Below are positions 25,647 through 33,334 of a stretch of DNA of 44,200 nucleotides, in pieces; position 1 is the stretch's first letter; the number at the start of each line of letters is the position of its first letter. The notes beneath the pieces are model-generated. The model was not told the origin of the DNA. It saw only the letters and a list, made by a program, of their open reading frames with translations, and did not search any database. The stretch covers positions 1-44,200 of the forward strand of contig CALDFW010000070.1 of NCBI GenBank assembly GCA_937942165.1. Direction: 5' to 3'. Made by a program: the position numbers and the translations under genes. This DNA is from an uncultured bacterium. GTDB taxonomy: Bacteria; Latescibacterota; UBA2968; UBA8231.

Positions 25647-26786
25647 CTAAAAGAGGACTAAATCGTCTCTGTGTATGACTTCGAGTGCGGGACGTTCTAA
25701 CTCTTTTTCTACTGCTGGCGAACTCTTGCCAAAGACGCGTCGGAGTTCGCTAGCCGTGTAGCGACTAACGCCACGTCCTAGTTCATCGCCGTGCTCGTTG
25801 CTGATCCGAATTACGTCTCCGGGGGTAAAATCGCCGCTGCAGTCGATCACGCCGGCCGGTAGTAGACTGCAATCGCGATCGGTTAGTGCGCGCTGCGCTC
25901 CGTTATCGACCACGACGCAACCCCGATGTTGGCTGGCAAACGCAATCCAACGTTTTCGGCTACCCATGCGCTTGCCGGCGGGCCAAAATAGCGTCCCAAG
26001 CGGCTGTCCATCCATAATGTCCAATAGGCGGTGTTTACGTCCGTGAGCGATGATGGTCATTTCACCGCAGGTCATTAGAAGTCGTGCGGCGCGCAGTTTG
26101 GTGCGCATACCACCGCTGCCTACAGCGCTATTAGAGGTGCCGACCATGGCCTCTAATTGCGCGTCATTGTCGCGGACCTCCGTCAGCAATTCACCTTCGG
26201 GTCCGTTTGGACCAAAGGCTGTGTAGAGTCCCTCTACGTCTGACATCATGACGAGTAGGTCGGCTCTGATAAGGTTGCTCACGTAGGCTGCGAGCATATC
26301 GTTTTCACCCAAGCGGCGTTTCAACTCGGCAACGGCAACGCTGTCGTTCTCATTGATTATGGGGACTGCGCCGTAGTCGAAGAGGCTGCGGAAGGTGTTC
26401 TCCAGGTTCACATAGCGTCTGCGATCGCCCAGTATATCTTCTGCGGTTAAGAGCACCTGACCAATGGGGACATTGCTGCGACCGAAGAGCGTCTTGTATG
26501 AGTTCATCATCAGGTTCTGGCCGATGGAAGCCAGCGCCTGTAGTTGGGCGATGCTGTCTGGACGCTGCGCCAGTCCGAGCTGTCCCATTCCAGCTGCTAC
26601 GGCGCCTGAGGTTACAATGGCTATTTGGATGCCGCGCTCGCGCAAAGTGATCACGTCTTTGACCAACTGGCGTATGACCACTCGATTGGGTTTATGCTGA
26701 GGAGTTGTCAACACGTTGCTGCCGATTTTGACAACTAAACGCTGCACGTTGCGCACCGGGACACGCATGGGGTGGCCGTCGTTCAC
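25647..26786 (-). CDS. proB: Glutamate 5-kinase with PUA domain
   Basis: A 379-residue enzyme making glutamyl-5-phosphate, the first step of proline synthesis. The amino-acid-kinase domain starts VVKIGSNVLT. It includes SGAVAAGMGQLGL, NENDSVAV and GSGGMRTKLRAARLLMTCG, and a C-terminal PUA domain follows from about 280 (GCVVVDNGAQRAL, DCSLLPAGVIDCSGDF, DVIRISN). The GTG start at 26786 overlaps the hisF stop as GTGA; an ATG at residue 7 is also possible. ProC is encoded three genes upstream in the same run; ProA is not in the window. Confidence 0.95.
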   Translation of the reverse strand: MNDGHPMRVPVRNVQRLVVKIGSNVLTTPQHKPNRVVIRQLVKDVITLRERGIQIAIVTSGAVAAGMGQLGLAQRPDSIAQLQALASIGQNLMMNSYKTLFGRSNVPIGQVLLTAEDILGDRRRYVNLENTFRSLFDYGAVPIINENDSVAVAELKRRLGENDMLAAYVSNLIRADLLVMMSDVEGLYTAFGPNGPEGELLTEVRDNDAQLEAMVGTSNSAVGSGGMRTKLRAARLLMTCGEMTIIAHGRKHRLLDIMDGQPLGTLFWPAGKRMGSRKRWIAFASQHRGCVVVDNGAQRALTDRDCSLLPAGVIDCSGDFTPGDVIRISNEHGDELGRGVSRYTASELRRVFGKSSPAVEKELERPALEVIHRDDLVLF

Positions 26787-27556
26787 AGCCTCACTACCAC
26801 TCCTCTCTGGGCGAGGTAGTCCTTCACTTCGGGTATGGAGTGTTGCTGAAAGTGGAATATGGAAGCCGCCAGTGCAGCACTCGCCTGCCCGGAGGTCAAC
26901 ACTTCATGGATGTGATCCATCGTGCCGGCGCCGCCCGAAGCGACAATAGGTACCTGTACGCGCTGGGCCACTTCTCTATTTAACTCGAGGTCGTAGCCCT
27001 GTCGCGTTCCATCAGCATCAATGCTGTTGAGAACGAGCTCTCCTGCCCCTCTGTCGACTAATTCCTCCACCCACTCCAACGCATCAATCCCGGTCGCCGT
27101 TCGGCCTCCATTGATATAAATCTCCCAGGCGGGTTGCTGACCTTCAACCTCGGGCCGGCGCAGCGCGTCAATTGCACCTACGATGCACTGTGAGCCGAAG
27201 CTCTCTGCGCTCTGATTGATAATTTCGGGTGTGTGAACGTGTGCAGAGTTGATAGAAACCTTGTCTGCGCCGCTCTTCAAAATGGTGCGAACATCCTCAA
27301 ACGTCCGTATACCGCCGCCGACGGTAAGCGGTATGAACACCTGTTCGGAAACTTGACGGACCAAGTCCATTACAATGGCGCGGCCATCTGAAGAGGCCGT
27401 TATATCGTAAAAAACTAGCTCGTCGGCGCCCTCGCGGTCGTAGCGAGATGCCAATTCAACGGGATCACCAGCGTCGCGGTCGGCTGAAAAGCGCACACCG
27501 CGCACGTTGCGACCGTTTTTTACGTCTAAGCAGGGTATAATGCGCTTTGCTAGCAT
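26783..27556 (-). CDS. hisF: Imidazole glycerol phosphate synthase cyclase subunit HisF
   Basis: A 257-residue beta/alpha barrel. The catalytic Asp11 is in CLDVKNGR, the second catalytic Asp is in IVGAIDA, and phosphate-binding strands include GGGIRTFED and ASGGAGTMDHI. It combines PRFAR with ammonia from HisH to make IGP and AICAR. It starts two bases after hisH ends and overlaps proB by four, so it lies between histidine and proline genes. Confidence 0.97.
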   Translation of the reverse strand: MLAKRIIPCLDVKNGRNVRGVRFSADRDAGDPVELASRYDREGADELVFYDITASSDGRAIVMDLVRQVSEQVFIPLTVGGGIRTFEDVRTILKSGADKVSINSAHVHTPEIINQSAESFGSQCIVGAIDALRRPEVEGQQPAWEIYINGGRTATGIDALEWVEELVDRGAGELVLNSIDADGTRQGYDLELNREVAQRVQVPIVASGGAGTMDHIHEVLTSGQASAALAASIFHFQQHSIPEVKDYLAQRGVVVRL

Positions 27557-27558
27557 AT

Positions 27559-28161
27559 TCAGCTCATCTGCGCAAAGTTTTTTAGTATTTGCAGGCCGCG
27601 GTCTTGGCTTTTCTCAGGGTGAAACTGCACTCCGTACAGACCATCACGCCCGGCAACCGATGTGTAATCGAGCCCATAGTCGGTTGTTGCGATACATTCG
27701 TCTCTGTTTTCCGTCGTCACGTAATACGAGTGTACAAAGTAGAAGAAGCTGCCCGTGGGCACGCCTTCTAGAAGAGGCGTTTCCCGCTGTATATCAATCT
27801 GGTTCCACCCAATTTGCGGCACGCGCTCGCCGACGGGGAAGCGAGTGCACTTGCCAGGCAGGAGCCCCAGTCCTTTGTGAGTGCCCATTTCTTCGCTCTC
27901 CTCAAACATGAGCTGCAGTCCAACGCAGATACCGAGAAACGGTTTACCAGATCGGATGCCTTGTTCGATGCACTTGACCCAACCGCCGCTGTGTAAGTTG
28001 CGCATGGCATCGCCGAATGCTGCGTCTCCAGGCAGTACCAAATGGCTCGCTTCGGTGGCTCTTGCGGGATCATCAATGATTTGTGCCGCGAAACCGAGAA
28101 ACTGAAATGCCTTCTCCACGCTGCGAAGATTGCCCATGCCGTAGTCGATAATGGCGATCAT
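27559..28161 (-). CDS. hisH: Imidazole glycerol phosphate synthase amidotransferase subunit HisH
   Basis: A 200-residue class I glutamine amidotransferase. The nucleophile Cys is in FLGICVGLQLMFEES, and the His/Glu pair is in YGVQFHPEKSQ near the C-terminus. DYGMGNLRSVEKAFQFLG is the normal N-terminus. It supplies ammonia to HisF. The ATG at 28161 overlaps the proC stop as ATGA. Confidence 0.97.
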   Translation of the reverse strand: MIAIIDYGMGNLRSVEKAFQFLGFAAQIIDDPARATEASHLVLPGDAAFGDAMRNLHSGGWVKCIEQGIRSGKPFLGICVGLQLMFEESEEMGTHKGLGLLPGKCTRFPVGERVPQIGWNQIDIQRETPLLEGVPTGSFFYFVHSYYVTTENRDECIATTDYGLDYTSVAGRDGLYGVQFHPEKSQDRGLQILKNFAQMS

Positions 28162-28967
28162 GACGAACCCAACTCCCGCGACCGTTCGCTCGCCTCGACA
28201 ACGGCGTTCATAAGGGCAGCGCGCAGGCCGCCCCGTTCCAGAGCGTGTAGACCGGCAATGGTTGTTCCACCTGGCGAAGTAACCTGCTCTTTGAGCTCGG
28301 CTGGGTGGTGGTCGCTCTGCAAGACCATTTGTGCTGCACCAGCAACGGTCTGTGCCGCAAGTTGAAGGGCTGTATCGCGTGGCAGACCCGCACGAACCCC
28401 GCCGTCGGCCAAGGCATCAACCATCGCATATACGTAGGCGGGACCGCTGCCGGATAGTCCGGTGACGGCGTCCATCTGCGCTTCGCTTACTTCTACGGCA
28501 CTGCCAACCAATTCCAAGATTTGCCGGACTTGGTCTATGTGTTCTGCCGTTGCAAAACGTCCCCCGCACAGCGCGCAGGCTCCCATGCGTAGCCGGACGA
28601 GGGTCTGAGGCATGACGCGTATAACGGGTGTGTCACCACCCATGTATCGTTCGATCGAAGCCGTTTGCACGCCAGCCATCATGGACACGACTACCTGCCC
28701 GGGTACAAGCGTGTCGGCCAGTTCAGGGAGCACGGCGTCTGCTACCTGAGGTTTTATACCTAAGAAAATGAAGTCTCGTTCCCGAACGGCGATGGGCAGT
28801 TCCACGCCCGTCAACATGCCGCGCTCGCTCAGTGCTTCTAGTGTCGCGGGCACTGGATCAGCGGCTGACAGAGACTGTATTGGGACAGAGCCCGAGTCGA
28901 GTAAACCGGCAATGAGCGCCTGACTCATATTGCCTGCGCCTATAAATCCAATGCGATAGTTATTCAT
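28158..28967 (-). CDS. proC: Pyrroline-5-carboxylate reductase
   Basis: A 269-residue final enzyme of proline synthesis. The N-terminal GFIGAGNMSQALIAGLL is the NAD(P) motif, and MPQTLVRLRMGACALCGG, DAVTGLSGSGPAYVYAMVDALADGGVRAGLPRDTA and TSPGGTTIAGLHALERGG are the conserved C-terminal active-site blocks. It is the first gene of the proC-hisH-hisF-proB-ftsB-recO run, and the 335-base region upstream holds its promoter. The length equals the family norm. Confidence 0.96.
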   Translation of the reverse strand: MNNYRIGFIGAGNMSQALIAGLLDSGSVPIQSLSAADPVPATLEALSERGMLTGVELPIAVRERDFIFLGIKPQVADAVLPELADTLVPGQVVVSMMAGVQTASIERYMGGDTPVIRVMPQTLVRLRMGACALCGGRFATAEHIDQVRQILELVGSAVEVSEAQMDAVTGLSGSGPAYVYAMVDALADGGVRAGLPRDTALQLAAQTVAGAAQMVLQSDHHPAELKEQVTSPGGTTIAGLHALERGGLRAALMNAVVEASERSRELGSS

Positions 28968-29302
28968 GGCAATCAGTGTCCAAAAGTCTCGGAGGAGCGA
29001 GATTGTTTCCTCAACTAAACTGCGAATAGGATGGGCTAAAATAGGCTACTTATCGCTTTATGTCAATGTGTGAAAGTGCTGTAAGTGCCTTAATTTAATA
29101 GCAATAGATGTCATTAGGTGAACATGTGAACACTTCTTTTTTTCTTGACGAAAGTGTGGAGAAGACCCTATCTTAATTCAAATTTCAAGAGTCGAATATA
29201 GTATTTATGTATAATTGGGAATGCAAGGCGGTGGGCGCCCACCTCTCCGCGTTTATCAGAGTTCGTTCCCGCCCTCGAATGACTGATAAGGAGTGAGAGG
29301 AA
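28968..29302. promoter_or_regulatory. Divergent AT-rich intergenic region upstream of SWIB gene
   Basis: This 335-base stretch is notably A+T-rich compared with its neighbours. A plus-strand promoter candidate is TTGACG (29145-29150) with TATCTT (29169-29174) after 18 bases. Two adjacent 8-base copies, GTGAACAT and GTGAACAC (29118-29133), lie just upstream of the -35 and may be an operator. TSS would be about 29181, giving a leader of about 120 bases. I find no RNA gene in it. Confidence 0.5.
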
Positions 29303-29728
29303 ATGGCTAAGAAGGCTCCGGCCAAGAAGGCTCCGGCCAAGAAGGCTCCGGCCAAGAAGGCTCCGGCCAAGAAGGCTCCGGCTAAGAAGGCTCCGGCTAA
29401 GAAGGCTCCGGCCAAGAAGGCTCCGGCTAAGAAGGCCCCGGCTAAGAAGGCCCCGGCTAAGAAGGCCCCGGCTAAGCGCTATCGCGGTCCTTCTTTGGGA
29501 AAGCCGTTGCAGCCTGACGCTACGCTGGGTGCCGTGATTGGCACTGAGGCAATCCCGCGCAAGGAAATTACGGATAAGATATGGGATTATATTCATAAAA
29601 AGGGCCTGCAAGACAGCCAAAATAAACGCATGATCAATGCCGACGAGAAACTCAAAGAAGTCTTTGACGGCAAAAAGCAGGTCAGTATGTTTGAGATGAC
29701 AAAATTGGTCAATGAACACCTGAGTTAA
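29303..29728 (+). CDS. SWIB/MDM2-domain protein with AKKAP-repeat N-terminal tail
   Basis: A 141-residue protein. Residues 2-56 are eleven exact copies of AKKAP, a Lys/Ala/Pro tail like eukaryotic histone H1 C-terminal tails or bacterial H1-like proteins, expected to bind DNA non-specifically. A linker [11 protein letters not shown] is followed by a SWIB domain (about 65-141: [33 protein letters not shown], then [30 protein letters not shown]). SWIB domains are common in chromatin-remodelling complexes of eukaryotes and also occur in chlamydiae and a few other bacteria. The ribosome site GAGAGGAA precedes the ATG. A hairpin follows it, so it is probably monocistronic. Role is likely nucleoid organisation, but that is inference. 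Confidence 0.9.
   Translation: MAKKAPAKKAPAKKAPAKKAPAKKAPAKKAPAKKAPAKKAPAKKAPAKKAPAKKAPAKRYRGPSLGKPLQPDATLGAVIGTEAIPRKEITDKIWDYIHKKGLQDSQNKRMINADEKLKEVFDGKKQVSMFEMTKLVNEHLS
29306..29470 (+). repeat. Eleven tandem 15-base repeats encoding AKKAP
   Basis: The unit is GCYAAGAAGGCYCCG; the only differences are synonymous (GCC/GCT, GCT/GCC). Late units use GCTAAGAAGGCCCCG while early ones use GCCAAGAAGGCTCCG, so the array has grown by duplication at either end. Unit number can change without a frameshift. Confidence 0.97.
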
Positions 29729-29761
29729 TTGGCTAAGAGCTGCTCAATTTCTAACCAAAAA

Positions 29762-29794
29762 AAGAGAGGAATGCCCTCAGGGTGTTCCTCTCTT
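29762..29794. terminator. Perfect hairpin after the SWIB gene, A-run on one side
   Basis: AAGAGAGGAA and TTCCTCTCTT pair fully, with TG/TG wobbles and CCC/GGG inside a TCA loop. A 5' A-run (29757-29763) gives a T-run on the minus strand; on the plus strand the 3' side is pyrimidine-rich. It can act as a terminator for the SWIB gene and perhaps in both directions. Confidence 0.65.
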
Positions 29795-29823
29795 CGCATC
29801 TATACTTTCTCAAAAGCTACGGT

Positions 29824-30855
29824 ATGCTCACATTCCTACTCGCCACGGGTACGGTTTTAGTTGTCTCCTGCATATGCTCTCTGCTTGAAGCGGCACTCTA
29901 CTCGCTGTCGGTAAGCCAGATCGAGATGATTGCGCGTGAACATCGCGCATCAGGCCAGATCCTCAAGAAGCTACACGAGGACATACAGCGCCCTATTTCG
30001 GCTATATTGACGCTCAACACGTTGGCGAATACGGGGGGCGCTGCGATTGCGGGTGCCGCTTTTGTCGGTGTCTTTCCTCAGACGCCCGAAACGTATTTCA
30101 CGATTGCCATTTCGTTTGGTGTGCTCGTTTTCTCTGAAATCATACCCAAGACGGCTGGTGTGGTTTACGCTCGTTCACTGGCTCGCTTAATTGCTTACCC
30201 CATTCAGTGGCTGGTTTGGATCTTTTCGCCCTTTATTTGGCTCAACAACTTCATAACGCAACTTATTACGCGAGGGGGACAAGCTCGTCAAGGCATTACG
30301 CCAGAAGAAATAGAGATTATCGCGCGCATGAGTCGCCAGGCAGGCGCAATTTCTCCTGAACAGGAGCGCGTTATCAGCAATATCATCAATTTGGAGAACC
30401 TACGAGCACGAGAGATTATGACGCCGCGCACGGTCGTCTTTGCGTTAGATCGCGACCTGAGCCTAGGAGAAGCGCGTCAACAGGCGGGCGCTTGGCCGCA
30501 TACGCGTGTTCCCCTGTACGATGGGGAGAGGGAGAATATTGTTTCGCTTGCTCTGCGCCGAGATGTTTTTTCAGCCATAGCCGATGGAGAAGAAAACAAG
30601 CAGCTTTTTGATATTGAACGCCCCGTTCACATCGTGCCCGAGTCGGCGCGTGCCAGTCAACTGCTACAGGAATATATAAAGCGCCGGGAGCACCTGTTTA
30701 TAGTGGTTGATGAATACGGCGTATTTTCTGGTATCATAACGTTAGAAGATGTTATCGAATCTATTGTTGGTCAGGAGATCGTAGGTGAATTTGACCTAGC
30801 CGTAGATATGCGGGAAAGGGCGCGTAGACAGGGGAAACGGTTACGTGAAGACTAA
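29824..30855 (+). CDS. CNNM/DUF21-CBS membrane protein (HlyC/CorC-like)
   Basis: Start is the ATG at 29824 (343 residues); a GTG at 29782 would lie inside the upstream hairpin. An N-terminal CNNM-type transmembrane domain covers about residues 1-140, including LLEAALYSLSVSQIEMIAREH, LNTLANTGGAAIAGAAF and FSEIIPKTAGVVYA, the last a conserved CNNM segment. Two CBS motifs follow from about 190, including REIMTPRTVVFALD and DEYGVFSGIITLEDVIESIVG. Related proteins transport or regulate Mg/Co ions across the inner membrane. The C-terminal transporter-associated CorC_HlyC domain seems truncated, since the protein ends about 25 residues after the second CBS motif. Confidence 0.88.
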   Translation: MLTFLLATGTVLVVSCICSLLEAALYSLSVSQIEMIAREHRASGQILKKLHEDIQRPISAILTLNTLANTGGAAIAGAAFVGVFPQTPETYFTIAISFGVLVFSEIIPKTAGVVYARSLARLIAYPIQWLVWIFSPFIWLNNFITQLITRGGQARQGITPEEIEIIARMSRQAGAISPEQERVISNIINLENLRAREIMTPRTVVFALDRDLSLGEARQQAGAWPHTRVPLYDGERENIVSLALRRDVFSAIADGEENKQLFDIERPVHIVPESARASQLLQEYIKRREHLFIVVDEYGVFSGIITLEDVIESIVGQEIVGEFDLAVDMRERARRQGKRLRED

Positions 30856-30904
30856 TCTCTGTTCAGAAAGATCCTCGTTTCGTAGTTTATCTGCGTGCTG
30901 CATC

Positions 30905-30932
30905 AGCGCTCATTGCACTACCAGAGTGCGCT
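30905..30932 (+). other. Possible hairpin upstream of carA
   Basis: GCACT ACCAG AGTGC forms a short stem with flanking AGCGC and GCT, in the gap between the CNNM gene and carA. No T-run follows, so I do not call an attenuator; it could be leader structure for carA. Confidence 0.25.
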
Positions 30933-30990
30933 GTCACTGCTTATCGTTTTTGAACTTATTCACTTAGCACCCAAGGAGTAGATTGCTCAT

Positions 30991-32073
30991 ATGAAAGCGC
31001 TCGTCGCCCTCTCCGACGGCACCATATTTGAAGGCCGTTCGTTTGGCGCCAGCGGCGAAAGCCTCGGCGAAATGGTCTTTAACACGAGTATGACTGGTTA
31101 CCAAGAGATACTTACTGACCCCTCGTATGCTGGGCAGATTGTATCAATGACCTATCCGATGATTGGAAACTACGGCGTCAACGCTGAAGACGATGAGTCA
31201 TCGCGACCCCAAGTGCGCGGCTTTATCGTTAAAGAGTGTGCACGCGTGCACAGCAACTGGCGCGCCTCACAGAGTCTTCCCGACTACTTGAAAGAGCATA
31301 ATATCATCGGGATAGAGGGAATCGACACGAGAGAATTGACGCGGCGCGTGCGCATACATGGAGTTATGGACGCGGCGATCTCCACTGAGGATACCGATCC
31401 TGAAAGCCTGCTAGCTAAAGCGCGGTCTTGGGAGGGATTGGAGGGTCGTGATATGGCGTCAGAAGTTAGCTGCACTGCGTCCTATGTTTCTTCACCGGAG
31501 ACCCCGCGCTTTCACGTAGTGGCTTACGATTTCGGTATCAAGCGCAATATTGTGCGATGTTTGAATGAGGTCGGATGTAAAGTGACGGTCGTTCCCGCCA
31601 GGACGACTGCAGAAGAGGCGCTTGCGCTAGAACCGGATGGAATCTTCTTATCCAATGGGCCCGGTGACCCGCGCCCCCTCGACTACGCGATAGAAACGAC
31701 GCGACAGCTAGTCGGCAAAAAACCGATTTTTGGTATATGTCTTGGTCACGAAATTTTGGGGCTCGCGTTCGGGGCACAGATTTTCCGTCTTAAATTCGGC
31801 CATCGCGGTGCAAATCAGCCCATTCGCGAAGATGCAACGGGTCGCATACTCATTACGTCGGAAAATCACGGCTGGGGAATTGAGGCCGATTCGCTGCCCG
31901 ATGATCTGGAAATTACGCGACGCAATCTGAACGATCAGTGCGTGGAAGGCATGCAACATCGAGAGCTGCCTATCTTCTCTATACAGTGTCATCCGGAAGC
32001 CGCGCCCGGACCGCACGACAGCTTTCACCTCTTTGCGTATTTCGCCGAACTGATGGAAAAGCACGCCGCGTAG
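30991..32073 (+). CDS. carA: Carbamoyl-phosphate synthase small (glutaminase) chain
   Basis: A 360-residue enzyme, full length. The N-terminal domain has the typical FNTSMTGYQEILTDPSYAGQIVSMTYPMIGNYGVN. The C-terminal class I amidotransferase has its Cys in FGICLGHEILGLAFG and the His/Glu pair in IQCHPEAAPGPHD. It hydrolyses glutamine and passes ammonia to CarB for arginine and pyrimidine synthesis. The ATG has AAGGAG 12 bases upstream. CarB is not adjacent, and a strong terminator follows, so the two subunits are probably encoded apart. Confidence 0.97.
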   Translation: MKALVALSDGTIFEGRSFGASGESLGEMVFNTSMTGYQEILTDPSYAGQIVSMTYPMIGNYGVNAEDDESSRPQVRGFIVKECARVHSNWRASQSLPDYLKEHNIIGIEGIDTRELTRRVRIHGVMDAAISTEDTDPESLLAKARSWEGLEGRDMASEVSCTASYVSSPETPRFHVVAYDFGIKRNIVRCLNEVGCKVTVVPARTTAEEALALEPDGIFLSNGPGDPRPLDYAIETTRQLVGKKPIFGICLGHEILGLAFGAQIFRLKFGHRGANQPIREDATGRILITSENHGWGIEADSLPDDLEITRRNLNDQCVEGMQHRELPIFSIQCHPEAAPGPHDSFHLFAYFAELMEKHAA

Positions 32074-32102
32074 AGCAGCTAGCGCACAGCCTGTTTTTTT
32101 CG

Positions 32103-32143
32103 AAACGCGTTTTGCCCTTTCCGGGTGCAGAACGCGTTTTTTT
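32103..32143 (+). terminator. Rho-independent terminator after carA
   Basis: AAACGCGTT pairs with AACGCGTTT through an imperfect inner stem (TTGCCC/GGGTGCA) and the 3' side ends in a seven-T run. The position, about 30 bases after the carA stop, fits. Confidence 0.85.
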
Positions 32144-32229
32144 GTGTGGCGATAGGCGAGCTTGACCTACGGAGTCGGAGATGTTTGTATAGGTACGACA
32201 AACCGATACTCTCACTGTAGGAGGCGGCT

Positions 32230-33276
32230 ATGCCGATCGTTCCACACGCCGTGCTTAATGATTTGGTATTTCGCGTCTTTCACGCTACAGGTATTCCTAA
32301 ATCCGATGCGCATATCGTTGCCGATCATCTGGTAAATAGTCAGCTCTATGGACATGACTCACACGGCACGTGGTTCACTCCGGCCTATGCGCGCGGGATG
32401 CTAAATGGCTATCAGCTCTGGGAAGATCACGAAGTGTTGCGCGATAGTTCAGCCCTGCGGATTATCGACGCAAAAGGGGCAAATGGTATCGTATCTGTTA
32501 CGCGAGCGCTCGACATCGCAGTGGAGAAAGCTAGGGAGTCGACCTTCGGTTTTGTCGGACTCAGCAATACCACCCACATCGGGCGCTTGGGAGACTATCC
32601 TCCGCGCATAGCAGAAGAAGGGATGATCGGCATGGTCTGGCTCAATGGGGGCGGCGTCTTTCTGGCTCCCTTTGGTTCGGCGGATCGCCGCTTGCGGCCT
32701 GAGCCCATTGCCTTTTCTGCGCCCCGTAAGAATGGCCCTCCATTTATGCTTGATATGACGATGACGGTGGTAGCTGGTGGGAAAATCGAACAGAAGTCTA
32801 TTCGAGGCGAGCAAATGCCCGATGGGTGGGTAATAGATCCGCAGGGAGCGTATGTGAGCGACCCGAAGCGCTACAAGGAAGACCCCGATAATACGGGGGT
32901 GCTGCCCCTGGGAGGAATGCAGTTTGGGCACAAGGGCTACGGGCTGGGTATGATGGTAGAGATGCTGGTCGGTCCTCTTTCCCACGCGGGCTGTACGACT
33001 TCGGCTAGTGGCACGGGCGGCGGTGTGATGATTCTCGCTATCAACATAAATGATTTTATTGACTTAGCCAGCTACGAAGACGAGGTGGAGGCCCTGGCTG
33101 AGTGGGTATGCTCTGCGCGTCCACTGCCGGGTTTTGATAAGATCTATACCCCGGGAGACCTAGAGCAGGAATCCTATGCTCGCCTATGCGTTGAAGGCAT
33201 CGACCTGCCAGAGCCTACATGGAAAGCCATTGGTGAGATCGCCGGTGAACTAGACGTTGCAATGCCCGTTTTATAG
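32230..33276 (+). CDS. LDH2/malate dehydrogenase-family oxidoreductase (YlbC/AllD-like)
   Basis: A 348-residue NAD(P)-dependent 2-hydroxyacid dehydrogenase of the type II malate/L-lactate/ureidoglycolate family, distinct from Rossmann LDH. Motifs: YGHDSHGTWFTPAYARGML (catalytic His region), GLSNTTHIGRLGDYP and GGMQFGHKGYGLGMMVEMLVG (nucleotide-binding part). The ribosome site GGAGG precedes the ATG by 6-7 bases. It stands alone after the carA terminator, convergent with the UxaA-like gene. The substrate (malate, lactate, 2,3-diketogulonate or a sugar acid) cannot be read from sequence; it may work with the adjacent UxaA-like enzyme. Confidence 0.9.
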   Translation: MPIVPHAVLNDLVFRVFHATGIPKSDAHIVADHLVNSQLYGHDSHGTWFTPAYARGMLNGYQLWEDHEVLRDSSALRIIDAKGANGIVSVTRALDIAVEKARESTFGFVGLSNTTHIGRLGDYPPRIAEEGMIGMVWLNGGGVFLAPFGSADRRLRPEPIAFSAPRKNGPPFMLDMTMTVVAGGKIEQKSIRGEQMPDGWVIDPQGAYVSDPKRYKEDPDNTGVLPLGGMQFGHKGYGLGMMVEMLVGPLSHAGCTTSASGTGGGVMILAININDFIDLASYEDEVEALAEWVCSARPLPGFDKIYTPGDLEQESYARLCVEGIDLPEPTWKAIGEIAGELDVAMPVL

Positions 33277-33334
33277 GCCGGCAGGATAGCACACGCATTC
33301 GACAAAGCCCTGCGCCAGGTACTCTGAAAGCTGG

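Noticed and set aside
29306-29470. Tandem repeats as a CRISPR array
   Set aside because: The units are 15 bases with no spacers and are translated in frame.
29168-29719. 183-residue minus-strand open frame with GLLSRSLL repeats
   Set aside because: It is the reverse reading of the AKKAP-repeat gene; the repeats are a mirror of the 15-base units, and the plus strand encodes a recognisable SWIB domain with a ribosome site.
30991-32073. carA followed by carB as an operon
   Set aside because: A strong terminator follows and the next gene is an LDH2-family dehydrogenase; carB is not in the window.
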